Source: an uncultured Clostridia bacterium (lineage in GTDB: Bacteria > Bacillota > Clostridia > TANB77 > CAG-508). Taken from it: a stretch of 45,265 nt of DNA. The notes under the pieces are model-generated. The model did no database searches. It was given only the letters and a program-made list of their open reading frames with translations, and was not told the DNA's origin. This document shows, piece after piece, positions 1-7,539 of the stretch (position 1 is its first letter; every line of letters starts with the position of its first letter). The stretch lies in assembly GCA_934121875.1 (NCBI GenBank), contig CAKOVG010000007.1, positions 1 to 45,265 on the forward strand. Reading direction: 5' to 3'. A program made the position numbers and the translations under genes.

Positions 1-506
1 TCCATCGTTCTACTTTTTTGCATTCCACGAATTTTTGGAATTGCGCAGAATGTGCAACAATTGCTACAACCATCTGCGATTTTTAGGTATGCGTAATTTG
101 GTCCTGTTGTAATAACTCTGTTTGTAAATTTATTGAAGTCTACATTTTCATTTTTATTGAATAACATTTTTTCTATTTGCTCCCATAGTGTGCTGTATTC
201 ACTATATTTTATATATAAATCTACTTCTGGAATAGATTTTTCTAATTCTTTTTTGTATCTTTCTACTAAGCAGCCCATTGCTATTAGGTATTTACAATTG
301 TATTTTTTGTACTCTGCCATTTCTAGTATTGTGTTTATTGCTTCTTCTTTTGCCGACTCTATAAAACCGCATGTATTTATTATTATAACTTCTGCTTCTT
401 CTGGATTATTTACTATTTCAAATTTATGTTCTTTAAATAGAGCTATTGTTTTTTCTGTGTCTACTAAATTTTTATTACATCCTAATGATATAAATCCTAC
501 TTTCAT
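1..506 (-). CDS. rimO: Ribosomal protein S12 methylthiotransferase RimO (C-terminal part outside window)
   Basis: Radical-SAM methylthiotransferase that puts a methylthio group on an aspartate of ribosomal protein S12. The first 168 codons are present and the gene runs off the left edge. I translated it by hand: it opens MKVGFISLGCNKNLVDTE, the typical RimO start. Cys10, Cys46 and Cys79 fit the N-terminal iron-sulfur cluster of the UPF0004 domain. Cys147, Cys151 and Cys154 form the radical-SAM CxxxCxxC motif, followed by AIPKIRG, which is RimO-like. The start lies 12 bases after the capA-like stop, so the two are probably cotranscribed. The related tRNA enzymes MiaB and MtaB are less likely because of the LGCNKNLVDTE opening. 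The TRAM domain cannot be seen. Confidence 0.9.
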   Translation of the reverse strand, partial: MKVGFISLGCNKNLVDTEKTIALFKEHKFEIVNNPEEAEVIIINTCGFIESAKEEAINTILEMAEYKKYNCKYLIAMGCLVERYKKELEKSIPEVDLYIKYSEYSTLWEQIEKMLFNKNENVDFNKFTNRVITTGPNYAYLKIADGCSNCCTFCAIPKIRGMQKSRTM

Positions 507-518
507 TTTTGTTCCTTT

Positions 519-1763
519 CTATTTTATTATCCCTTCTAATAGTTTTAGTCCTTCTAATAATTTATTATATGTTTTTTTACTGATAATATTTTTATTTCCG
601 CTTGCATATTCTTTTGCAGTGCCTTTCATATCTATTAATTCATATCTATTTTCTGCTTTTTCTCCTCTATCTAGTACATATATTGGAGTATAATCAACTT
701 TACTTAATATTATTTTCCCAGTTTCTATATCTGTTCTTAATTCGATATTAAGGAATAGTTCAACCTTAGATACATCCATTTTTTCGCCTGATATGTAATT
801 TCCTAAAGAGTATGCAACAAGTACATTTTCGCCTTCATTGTTTTGCATTACTTCTATTTTTTGAACCGCTGATGCATGATTTCCAAGTATAATATTGGCA
901 CCATTTTCTACTAAAAACTTTGCAATATTTTCTTGTTCTTTGCTAGGTTTAGTTGAATATGCATCTCCCCAGTGCATTATTATTATGTTGTAGTCTGCAT
1001 TTTCTTTTGCATATTCTAGGTCTTGTTTAGCAATTTCATTACTATATACATTTGCACTATCAAGTTCTTCTTTTGTTTTGCTACTTTGGTTTTCTACTCC
1101 ATAAGTATATGATAAAAATGCAATTTTTTTGTTTTTTATAGTTTTTATTAATACTCTGTTTTCTCCTAAGCTATCTCCTACTACGTCATAGCCTAGTCCC
1201 TCTAGTGTTCTTTTAGTTTCTTGTAAACCGTTTATTCCGTAATCCAAACTGTGATTTGTACTTATGCTTACTAAGTTTATTCCACTATTTTTTACAGCTT
1301 CTGCAAATGATGTTGGGCTATTACGTTTGCCATATCCAGAATAGCTATTATCTGTAAAATTAGTTTCCATTGTTCCTATATTTATATCACTATTGCTAAA
1401 GAAATTTGACACATTTTTAAATATTGGTTCAAAATTATATCCTTTATTTTTAGCATTATCTAATATTGTATTTTCACATAAAATATCTCCAACTGCTGAT
1501 ATTTTTATAAGGCTACTTCTTACTGTATTATTAGAGTTTTCTATATTTTGCTTTGCTTCTGTATATATTGCTTCAATATTTTTTTCTAGTTCTTCTCTTT
1601 GTTTAGCTAGCAATTCTTTTTCTCTGTTATTTCGATAAACAATAGTGGTAAAACATATTGCTATAACTATTATCAAAATTGTTGATAAAGTTATAAATGT
1701 TTTTGAACTCATTACCTCTAATATATTCTTAGAAGTACGCTTATTTCTACGATTTCTTGCCAT
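519..1763 (-). CDS. CapA-like (PGA_cap family) membrane-anchored protein
   Basis: 414-residue protein of the CapA / poly-gamma-glutamate capsule synthesis family, which has a metallophosphatase-like fold. An N-terminal basic stretch is followed by one membrane segment (about residues 18-42) and a coiled linker, so the catalytic part lies outside the cell. The conserved block begins with SAVGDILCENTIL and contains the family motifs METNFT, STNHSLDYG, MHWGDAY and GNHASAVQ. A GGTGATAT ribosome-binding stretch precedes the ATG. No capBC or pgs genes are nearby, so a poly-gamma-glutamate role is not supported. A general wall or surface function is as likely. It is the first gene of an apparent two-gene unit with rimO. 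Confidence 0.85.
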   Translation of the reverse strand: MARNRRNKRTSKNILEVMSSKTFITLSTILIIVIAICFTTIVYRNNREKELLAKQREELEKNIEAIYTEAKQNIENSNNTVRSSLIKISAVGDILCENTILDNAKNKGYNFEPIFKNVSNFFSNSDINIGTMETNFTDNSYSGYGKRNSPTSFAEAVKNSGINLVSISTNHSLDYGINGLQETKRTLEGLGYDVVGDSLGENRVLIKTIKNKKIAFLSYTYGVENQSSKTKEELDSANVYSNEIAKQDLEYAKENADYNIIIMHWGDAYSTKPSKEQENIAKFLVENGANIILGNHASAVQKIEVMQNNEGENVLVAYSLGNYISGEKMDVSKVELFLNIELRTDIETGKIILSKVDYTPIYVLDRGEKAENRYELIDMKGTAKEYASGNKNIISKKTYNKLLEGLKLLEGIIK

Positions 1764-1780
1764 TTATATCACCTGCTAAT

Positions 1781-1809
1781 AATGTATCATATTTTTAAAA
1801 ATAAGTAAA
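1781..1809 (-). promoter_or_regulatory. Candidate sigma-A promoter for the capA-like gene
   Basis: On the minus strand TTTACT is followed by 17 bases and TACATT, ending about 20 bases before the capA-like ATG. Both boxes are imperfect, so this is a moderate call. Confidence 0.4.
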
Positions 1810-1842
1810 TAAAAAATTGGTAGTTTTAGGATTTTTATTCAT

Positions 1843-1894
1843 AAAAAATACTTCCACTATGATAAATTTATTTTACCATAAGGAAGCATTTTTT
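1843..1894. terminator. Long hairpin, probable terminator between the Rpn and capA-like genes
   Basis: AAAAAATACTTCC (1843-1855) pairs with GGAAGCATTTTTT on the other side, with one mismatch. The loop holds a second complementary pair (TATGATAAA against TTTACCATA), so the whole segment can fold as one long imperfect hairpin. T-rich ends on both strands suit a terminator. It lies after the Rpn gene and before the capA-like promoter. Confidence 0.5.
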
Positions 1895-1983
1895 AATATT
1901 TACTTTTTACTCAAAATTTTCATTTCTTGATGTTGTTTTTTTGTCTCTTTCTCTTATTTTTCTTTTAAAGATATTAATACAAC

Positions 1984-2022
1984 TTATTAAATTTTACAAA
2001 CAGTTTTGGTAAAATTTAATAA
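1984..2022. repeat. Perfect 14-bp inverted repeat at the 3' end of the Rpn gene
   Basis: TTATTAAATTTTAC (1984-1997) and GTAAAATTTAATAA (2009-2022) are exact reverse complements around an 11-base centre. It abuts the Rpn stop codon. The stem has almost no GC and no clean T-tract, so it is an atypical terminator. It could also protect the mRNA end or be a repeat boundary. Confidence 0.6.
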
Positions 2023-2023
2023 A

Positions 2024-2920
2024 TTATTTTAAACTTTCTATTTCTTCTTTTGTTAACCCTATAATTTCAATAATATCTTGAATATTAATATTCTTTTTTA
2101 ACATATTTTTAGCTATTTGTATTTTTTCTTCTTGTGCCCCTTCAATTTTTCCTTTCTCAATTCCTTTTTCAATTCCAACATCTACACCTCTTGAATATAT
2201 TGCATGTTCATCTCTTATTGCTTTTTCTCTTAATTCTATTATTCTTTGCATTTTTTCATCTTCACTTATCTTTTCTAATTTTTCTACTGCTTCTTTTAGA
2301 TTTTTGTTCTCTTCCATTTTTCGTGCCACCCTTTCACTTTCTGGATTATCTAAAAATACTAGCCAATCTAGCAATTGGTCTTTATCATTTTCTTTTCCCT
2401 TTATTTTTAATAATTCAATTATATCAAGTTCAAATTTTTCTGTCAATATTAACTTTTTGACACCGCTTGTTTCCATTATCTTCCACACACTATGGTATTT
2501 TACCTCTTCTAATCCTTTTATATTAAAATCAGCTATTAGTATTACTATTGTTTTTTCTAATTTATTATAATCTTCTCCCGCTTTCATTTGTTTTGTATAT
2601 ATTCTAGACCAATAATATAGCATTCTTTCAATGATATTGTTTTTGTCTATTAACTGCATCTCAATATTACATTTTTCTTTACCATCTAATTCTGTTATTA
2701 TGTCAAGTACTCCTAATTTGTCATCTTTTAGTTCTCTTCTTAATATTGGATTTTTATCTAGTGATATTTTTTCTATTTTTCTTTTTAGTATTTTTTCTAA
2801 GAAATCTTTTGTTATATTTTCACTTCCTACCTCTCCAAATATTGCTTGGAATATTATATCCATTTTTGGTGGATATATTTTGTTTTTCTTGATTTGTTCT
2901 TTATTATTTTGTTGTTCCAT
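2024..2920 (-). CDS. Rpn family PD-(D/E)XK nuclease / putative transposase
   Basis: 298-residue member of the Rpn (recombination-promoting nuclease, PDDEXK_2) family, often annotated as a transposase although no classical transposition is established for it. The N-terminal PPKMDIIFQAIFG block is the family opening. Asp73 (VLDI) and the EMQ motif (Glu87-Gln89) fit the PD-(D/E)XK metal and catalytic positions. The C-terminal part has the usual low-complexity EKGIEKGKIEGAQEEK stretch and a short terminal helical domain. The ribosome-binding site AAAAGGAGC precedes the ATG. It stands alone between inverted repeats (1984-2022 and 2951/3200). Such genes are common, multi-copy and variable in gut Firmicutes. 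Confidence 0.88.
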   Translation of the reverse strand: MEQQNNKEQIKKNKIYPPKMDIIFQAIFGEVGSENITKDFLEKILKRKIEKISLDKNPILRRELKDDKLGVLDIITELDGKEKCNIEMQLIDKNNIIERMLYYWSRIYTKQMKAGEDYNKLEKTIVILIADFNIKGLEEVKYHSVWKIMETSGVKKLILTEKFELDIIELLKIKGKENDKDQLLDWLVFLDNPESERVARKMEENKNLKEAVEKLEKISEDEKMQRIIELREKAIRDEHAIYSRGVDVGIEKGIEKGKIEGAQEEKIQIAKNMLKKNINIQDIIEIIGLTKEEIESLK

Positions 2921-2950
2921 ATAATTTTTGCTCCTTTTAAAATATATATT

Positions 2951-3200
2951 TTAGTTGCATTTTTTTACTAAAAATACACCTACCTTTCTTGCTAATTTAT
3001 ATCTTCTTTGTTTGGAAATTTAATATATAGATTTTTAAATGTTTAAAGTTATTTAGATTTAAAATTATTAATTTTAATTATATAGATTTGAATATACTTT
3101 TAAATAATTTGTAGTTTGAAATAAAAATCTATTGATAAAAATTTAGAATTAATTAATTTATATTTGAAAATAATTATTTCAATATAAAAAATGCAACTAA
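2951..3200. repeat. AT-rich 250-bp segment bounded by 15-bp perfect inverted repeats (MITE-like)
   Basis: TTAGTTGCATTTTTT (2951-2965) and AAAAAATGCAACTAA (3186-3200) are exact reverse complements about 220 bases apart. The interior has no plausible gene and very few G or C bases; ATATAGATTT occurs at two places. A related TTAATTGCATTTTG lies just outside near 3220. No clear target-site duplication is visible. This is the long gene-free region between the Rpn gene and the FxLYD-like gene. Confidence 0.45.
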
Positions 3201-3309
3201 GTTAGTATTGTTATACTACATTTAATTGCATTTTGCAAGTAAAATTGTATGTCAAATTTTGACATTTTATTTGTCACATTAAAATTCATCAACATTTAAA
3301 AAATTATTA

Positions 3310-3338
3310 TTGACTTGCTTTTTATATTGTGATAGCAT
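3310..3338 (+). promoter_or_regulatory. Sigma-A promoter of the FxLYD-like gene
   Basis: TTGACT, 17 bases, TAGCAT, ending 34 bases before the chosen start at 3373. Confidence 0.6.
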
Positions 3339-3372
3339 ATATACATAAAAATATTTAGAAAGGATGATGCAA

Positions 3373-3852
3373 ATGACAAGTAATGAGAAAAAGGTAGTCT
3401 TTACTTTAATTGGTATTTTTGTTGCAATTCTTGTAATAGTACTTATTGTTAAAAATGTTGGAAATAAACCTAACACTCCTAGCAATAATGTTTCTAATAA
3501 AGAATCAGTATCTACTCCTGATTCATATGTATCTGAATTGGCAAATGATGTTAAACTTAATAATAGTAAAGATTTAAATTCAGTTAAAAAGTACAATAAC
3601 ATTGAAATTTCAAATATTCAATTTACTTCTCAAAATGGTAGTAGTGTATTATTAGCAGATGTAAAAAATACAGGAACAACTAAACATGAAAAAGAAATAG
3701 TAACTATTACAATTTTAGGTAATGACAATTCTGTTATTACAACTATTGATGCTATTTTAGTAGCTATAGAACCTGGTCAAACTGAAAAATTAAATGCAAT
3801 AGTTACTGCTGATATAGTAAATGCTAAAGATTTTACAATTAAAGCTAAATAA
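3373..3852 (+). CDS. Membrane-anchored FxLYD-like extracellular protein
   Basis: 159-residue protein with a single N-terminal membrane segment (about residues 7-27), an Asn/Ser-rich linker and a C-terminal beta-sandwich-like domain (SNIQF...VLLADVKNTGTTKHE...IEPGQTEKL). That layout resembles FxLYD-type domains, which are extracytoplasmic and of unknown ligand. Possible starts at 3364 and 3367 sit on top of the AAAGG ribosome-binding site. The ATG at 3373 has proper spacing and is preferred. It has its own promoter and terminator, so it is monocistronic. Function unknown; a cell-surface or stress role is only a guess. Confidence 0.65.
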   Translation: MTSNEKKVVFTLIGIFVAILVIVLIVKNVGNKPNTPSNNVSNKESVSTPDSYVSELANDVKLNNSKDLNSVKKYNNIEISNIQFTSQNGSSVLLADVKNTGTTKHEKEIVTITILGNDNSVITTIDAILVAIEPGQTEKLNAIVTADIVNAKDFTIKAK

Positions 3853-3877
3853 TAAAAGTACACCTAAAATAGAAACT

Positions 3878-3909
3878 AAAAAATCCAACTCAATAAGAGT
3901 TGGATTTTT
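3878..3909. terminator. Bidirectional intrinsic terminator
   Basis: AAAAATCCAACTC and GAGTTGGATTTTT form a 13-bp stem around an AATAA loop, with T runs on both strands. It separates the convergent FxLYD-like gene and ord. Confidence 0.9.
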
Positions 3910-3914
3910 GTTTG

Positions 3915-4991
3915 TTATTTTACATATTCATTTAATGGTTTTGTTCTATATTTTAGTTCTCCAAATTTATCTGTTGTTACATAGCCTGGTGTACTATTTA
4001 TAACATCTGGTATACGGTTAACAATTGATGCACAAGTAAGTTCTACTGTTGCTGGTCTTGCAACTACTATTGTTGTATCTGGCTCTCCATAAATTGTCCA
4101 CTCGTTTTTATCAAAATCTTCTTTAGAATATACTTTTCCTATACATTCTGATTCAATAGTTATTCCCTCTTTAGTTGTTGTTGTAACAACTGCACTCATT
4201 CCTGTAGCATCTCCTGCTTTTACTGTCATTCCTAATGTTGAAGAATAAATATCTTCTTTATATGTTTGTGGTACTGTTTTTTGTGTTTGTCTTTCAACTG
4301 TTAATCCTAATTTTGAACATAGCCATCCATTTACATTCCACATATATGATGGTAAATATTTGCCTGATTCAATAATTTGTTGTCTTTCTTCATCACTAAT
4401 TTTATCTACTGAAGCTACTTGTTCTTCAAATTCTTGCATTGTTAATCCTGAACCATGTGCTTTTGCTAAAGCTATTCCATAATCTTCTACATTGTAGCTT
4501 GAACTTCCTTTTATTTTTGTAATTTTATGTGTTGAGCCTGCAATTGAACTTATTAATTGTCCCCAGTATATGTCTTGATATCCGCTACCTGTAATTGTAC
4601 ATCCAGTTTGTTTTGCTATTTCGTCTAGTTCTTTTGTAATTGTTGGATTTGAATTTTCTGGGTAAAAAGCTTCTTCACATGTTGTAATTGCATTTATTCC
4701 TAATTTAGCACAAAGCATTAATGCTTCTTTAACATCTACCATTAAACTCATTGTAGTAATTATAGCTACATCAGGTTTAGCTTGTTTTAACATTTCTTCT
4801 GCATTTTCTAATGCTGTTACAGTTACACCTTTGTTTTCTCCTCCAATAATTTCTCCTATATCTTTTCCAATAACAGCTGGATTTACATCAATTGCTCCAA
4901 CTATTTCTGCACCTTTTTCATATACATAGCGCATTGTGTAAACAGCCATTTTTCCTGTACCAAATTGTACAACTTTTACTTTTCTTTCCAT
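3915..4991 (-). CDS. ord: 2,4-diaminopentanoate dehydrogenase
   Basis: 358-residue NAD(P)-dependent dehydrogenase that oxidatively deaminates 2,4-diaminopentanoate to 2-amino-4-oxopentanoate in clostridial ornithine fermentation. The N-terminal Rossmann domain has the GxGxxx loop at Gly11-Thr-Gly13. Family blocks visible include AIDVNPAVIGKDIGE, TTCEEAFYPENSNPT, GSGYQDIYWG, GSSSYNVEDYG, YMWNVNGWL and the C-terminal YRTKPLNEYVK. The length is normal. Older annotation calls such proteins dihydrodipicolinate reductase-like because of the fold. The rest of the ornithine pathway (ortAB, oraSE, racemase) is not adjacent, which is unusual. It is transcribed divergently from deoD with its own promoter and a strong AAAGGAGG site. 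Confidence 0.8.
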   Translation of the reverse strand: MERKVKVVQFGTGKMAVYTMRYVYEKGAEIVGAIDVNPAVIGKDIGEIIGGENKGVTVTALENAEEMLKQAKPDVAIITTMSLMVDVKEALMLCAKLGINAITTCEEAFYPENSNPTITKELDEIAKQTGCTITGSGYQDIYWGQLISSIAGSTHKITKIKGSSSYNVEDYGIALAKAHGSGLTMQEFEEQVASVDKISDEERQQIIESGKYLPSYMWNVNGWLCSKLGLTVERQTQKTVPQTYKEDIYSSTLGMTVKAGDATGMSAVVTTTTKEGITIESECIGKVYSKEDFDKNEWTIYGEPDTTIVVARPATVELTCASIVNRIPDVINSTPGYVTTDKFGELKYRTKPLNEYVK

Positions 4992-5022
4992 AAATTTTCC
5001 TCCTTTGAAATTTTATACATAG

Positions 5023-5052
5023 ATTATACACCAAATACTAATAAATATTCAA
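5023..5052 (-). promoter_or_regulatory. Sigma-A promoter of ord
   Basis: On the minus strand TTGAAT, 18 bases, TATAAT, ending about 30 bases upstream of the ord ATG. Confidence 0.6.
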
Positions 5053-5073
5053 TGTATATTTTGTAAATTTTAA

Positions 5074-5103
5074 TTGATTTTTTTATAACTTTTCCTATAT
5101 AAT
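5074..5103 (+). promoter_or_regulatory. Sigma-A promoter of deoD
   Basis: TTGATT, 18 bases, TATAAT, followed by the AAAGGAGG ribosome-binding site at 5118-5125. Confidence 0.65.
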
Positions 5104-5133
5104 ATTAATATAAATTTAAAGGAGGATTTTTAA

Positions 5134-5853
5134 ATGTCAATTCATTGTAATGCTAAAGATGGAGATATTGCTGAAATAGTACTTATGCCTGGTGACCCGC
5201 TTCGTGCTAAATACATTGCAGAAAACTTTTTAAAGGATGCTAGGTTAGTAAATACCGTTAGAAATATGCTTGCTTATACTGGAACTTACAAAGGAAAGCA
5301 GATTACTGTATTTTCACATGGTATGGGGATGGCAAGTATGGGAATTTATTGTTATGAATTATATAAATTTTATGGCGTTAAAAATATTATTCGTATTGGT
5401 TCTTGTGGTGCTTATTCTGAAAGTTTAAATATTTTTGATACTATATTAGTTGATAACAGCTATACTGAAGGAAATTTTGCTTATGAATGGAATGAAAAAG
5501 ATTGTCATTTGACTGAATCTAGCAAATTTTTAAATAACATTATCGAGGATACTGCTAGTGAACTTAATATTGAATATATTAAAGGGAATGTGTTGTGTAG
5601 TGACTGCTTTGATGGATATTTAGAAGATGTAAATGCATTAATTAATAGATTTCCAAAGAAATTAAAAATTATTGGTGCTGAAATGGAGTCTTTTTCTTTA
5701 TTTTATTTAGCAAAGTATTTTGGTAAACAAGCTTGCTGTTTGTTGACAGTTGTTGATTCAATATGTAAAAAGCAAGAAATTAGTTCTGAGGATAGAGAAA
5801 TGTCTTTAAATAATATGATAACATTAGCTTTAGAAAGTGCAATAAAAGTTTAA
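5134..5853 (+). CDS. deoD: Purine-nucleoside phosphorylase, DeoD type
   Basis: 239-residue hexameric-type phosphorylase that splits purine (deoxy)nucleosides to base and (deoxy)ribose-1-phosphate for salvage. Visible family features are the N-terminal His4, the phosphate loop MPGDPLRAKYIAE, RNMLAYTG, the HGMGMAS block, IRIGSCGAY and the nucleoside-binding GAEMES. The usual TVSD block is TVVDS here: the catalytic Asp is kept but the preceding Ser is Val. Length is normal. It is monocistronic, with its own promoter, an excellent ribosome-binding site and a terminator that starts inside the stop codon. Confidence 0.92.
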   Translation: MSIHCNAKDGDIAEIVLMPGDPLRAKYIAENFLKDARLVNTVRNMLAYTGTYKGKQITVFSHGMGMASMGIYCYELYKFYGVKNIIRIGSCGAYSESLNIFDTILVDNSYTEGNFAYEWNEKDCHLTESSKFLNNIIEDTASELNIEYIKGNVLCSDCFDGYLEDVNALINRFPKKLKIIGAEMESFSLFYLAKYFGKQACCLLTVVDSICKKQEISSEDREMSLNNMITLALESAIKV

Positions 5854-5886
5854 AAAATGTCAAAGGTTAGTCCTTTGGCATTTTTT
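5852..5886. terminator. Bidirectional terminator of deoD and greA
   Basis: AAAAAATGTCAAAGG and CCTTTGGCATTTTTT form a 15-bp stem with one G-T pair and a TTAGT loop. Confidence 0.88.
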
Positions 5887-5894
5887 AACTTTAA

Positions 5895-6374
5895 TTATTT
5901 TGTTATTGATAAAATTTTGTATTGTACCACTCCTGCTGGTGCTTGAACGTCAACAACTTGGTTTTTCTTTGCACCTAAAATTGCAATACCAATTGGTGAT
6001 TCATTTGAAATTTTGTTTTGTGTTAAATCTACTTCTGTAGAACCAACAAGAGTATAGCTAACTTCTTCATTAAACTCTACATCTAATAATTTAACAGTAT
6101 TTCCTACTTGAACTGTTTTTGTATCTATTTCTGATTCATCTATAATTTTAGCATATCTAATTTTATTTTCTAGTTCTGCTATTTTTGTTTCATTTTCTGC
6201 TTGAGCATTTTTTGCTTCATCATACTCAGAATTTTCAGATAAATCTCCAAATCCTAAAGCAATTTTTATTCTTTCTGCTATTTCTGCTCTCTTTACTGTT
6301 TTTAAATTATCTAATTCCTTTTCTAATTTTTCAAACCCTTCTTGAGTTAGTAGTACCTCTCTGTTTTCTTCCAT
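5895..6374 (-). CDS. greA: Transcription elongation factor GreA
   Basis: 159-residue factor that enters the RNA polymerase secondary channel and stimulates cleavage of backtracked transcripts. An N-terminal coiled coil (residues 1-75) carries the acidic tip motif GDLSENSEYDEAK, and the C-terminal half is the FKBP-like domain (NTVKLLDVEFNEE...NESPIGIAILG). A longer reading frame extends to 6446, but MEENREVLLTQEGF is the conserved opening and has AAAGGAGGAAG just upstream, so 6374 is the start. It has its own promoter and a 5' leader hairpin. Confidence 0.95.
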   Translation of the reverse strand: MEENREVLLTQEGFEKLEKELDNLKTVKRAEIAERIKIALGFGDLSENSEYDEAKNAQAENETKIAELENKIRYAKIIDESEIDTKTVQVGNTVKLLDVEFNEEVSYTLVGSTEVDLTQNKISNESPIGIAILGAKKNQVVDVQAPAGVVQYKILSITK

Positions 6375-6409
6375 TTGTCTTCCTCCTTTGCCTATATAAA
6401 AAATTAATT

Positions 6410-6439
6410 GCAACAAATTATATAAATACAATTTGTTGC
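6410..6439 (-). promoter_or_regulatory. Inverted repeat in the greA leader
   Basis: GCAACAAATT (6410-6419) and AATTTGTTGC (6430-6439) are exact reverse complements. The repeat begins only a few bases after the predicted transcription start, so it would be a 5'-terminal hairpin of the mRNA or an operator just downstream of the promoter. Confidence 0.5.
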
Positions 6440-6448
6440 GACTCATTA

Positions 6449-6477
6449 ACTATACTAGATTTTTTATGATTTGTCAA
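6449..6477 (-). promoter_or_regulatory. Strong sigma-A promoter of greA
   Basis: On the minus strand TTGACA (consensus), 17 bases, TATAGT. Confidence 0.8.
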
Positions 6478-6503
6478 GGATTTCATACAAAATTTACAAT
6501 TTT

Positions 6504-7478
6504 TCACAAAATTCCGTTTTTTCCGTATAATTTTATTACTTTAATTTTGTCTTTTTCCATTTGTTGTTTTATTTTAAGTAGATCTTGCTTTTTGTTTATT
6601 TTGCTTTCATATAATGTAGCTAATTCATTATTTTCTAGCAAGTTATATTTTTTAAAGAATTCTTTGATTTCATTTGATGTATCTATGCCTATTTTTCTTA
6701 TTTGTATTCCATTAAATGTATTACTTTCATAAAATCCCTTTTCATTTATTGTTAATATAATTGCTTCTCTATATATGGTATATTTATTTATTTCGCTTTC
6801 TAGCATATCAAAATTTACTATTACTTTTGCTTTTTTCAAACTTTTCTTTTTATTATTTGTAACTGTAATTATTATATTCTCTTTTTCTTCTATTTTATCA
6901 GCTAACCTTTGAAATTCTTTTATATTTGGTGTTACTATATTTATGTTTTTAAAATATTGCATTAGATATATAATATTTTCTGTATGTAATGTTTTATATT
7001 CTTTTATACATATATATATGTCCTCTAATTCTGTTTTTGACCCTTGCTTTTTTAATATGTATTCTAGAGTTTCTTTTATTAAATATGGCATTATTCCCCT
7101 GCCATCTAGTATATGTACTTTTTTTGCTTCCAGTTCTATTATTTTTTTAAAATTCTCATTTTGTTTTAAATTTTTTTCTATAATTATAGATTCTATATTA
7201 TATCTTTGCATTAAAATTTTCACTTTTTTTATGCATTTTTTTATTTTTTGGTTTCGGTTCAAGTCTGAAAGTGGAAGTATGAACAGGTATGCATCATAAA
7301 TTTGTTTTACTGTAATTATATTCATATAGTATTTTAGTTTTGCTATAAAGTTATAATAATATTTGCATATTGTATATTGTAATTTTGAAAATTTAGTCTG
7401 TTTTTGTTTTAGCTCTTCTAAATAATTTGTTTCATATAATTCCTCGTCATTTGTTTTTAGTTTCAAATATGCTAACAT
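6504..7478 (-). CDS. Conserved-looking protein of unknown function
   Basis: 324-residue, Lys/Ile/Glu-rich soluble protein that I do not recognise. The N-terminal third is helical and basic. The middle alternates strands and helices (KKVHILDGRGIMPYLIKETLEYIL, EDIYICIKEY, NIVTPNIKEFQRLAD, NIIITVTNNKKKSLKKAKVIVNF) in a way that recalls a Rossmann-like alpha/beta fold. That is an impression, not an assignment. No signal peptide or membrane segment is seen. A GTG at 7487 is in frame, but it overlaps the GAGGTG ribosome-binding site, so the ATG at 7478 is preferred. That site lies in the 3' arm of a stable hairpin after the GH18 gene (7480-7528), which may control expression. Confidence 0.6.
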   Translation of the reverse strand: MLAYLKLKTNDEELYETNYLEELKQKQTKFSKLQYTICKYYYNFIAKLKYYMNIITVKQIYDAYLFILPLSDLNRNQKIKKCIKKVKILMQRYNIESIIIEKNLKQNENFKKIIELEAKKVHILDGRGIMPYLIKETLEYILKKQGSKTELEDIYICIKEYKTLHTENIIYLMQYFKNINIVTPNIKEFQRLADKIEEKENIIITVTNNKKKSLKKAKVIVNFDMLESEINKYTIYREAIILTINEKGFYESNTFNGIQIRKIGIDTSNEIKEFFKKYNLLENNELATLYESKINKKQDLLKIKQQMEKDKIKVIKLYGKNGIL

Positions 7479-7479
7479 A

Positions 7480-7528
7480 AAAATCACCTCAATATATAGC
7501 TTGTTCTACATTATATTGAAGTGATTTT
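7480..7528 (-). terminator. 17-bp hairpin after the GH18 gene that pairs the next gene's ribosome-binding site
   Basis: In minus-strand RNA, AAAATCACTTCAATATA (7528-7512) pairs with TATATTGAGGTGATTTT (7496-7480): 17 pairs including one U-G, with a 15-base loop, followed by further Us. This is a good terminator for the GH18 gene. Its 3' arm contains GAGGTG, the only visible ribosome-binding site of the next gene, whose ATG ends two bases past the arm. On the plus strand the stem has a C-A mismatch, so it is meant for the minus strand. Confidence 0.75.
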
Positions 7529-7539
7529 ATATTTATTCC

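Noticed and set aside
3279..3602. 107-residue minus-strand frame over the FxLYD-like gene
   Set aside because: Antisense to a gene with a good promoter and terminator; no ribosome-binding site.
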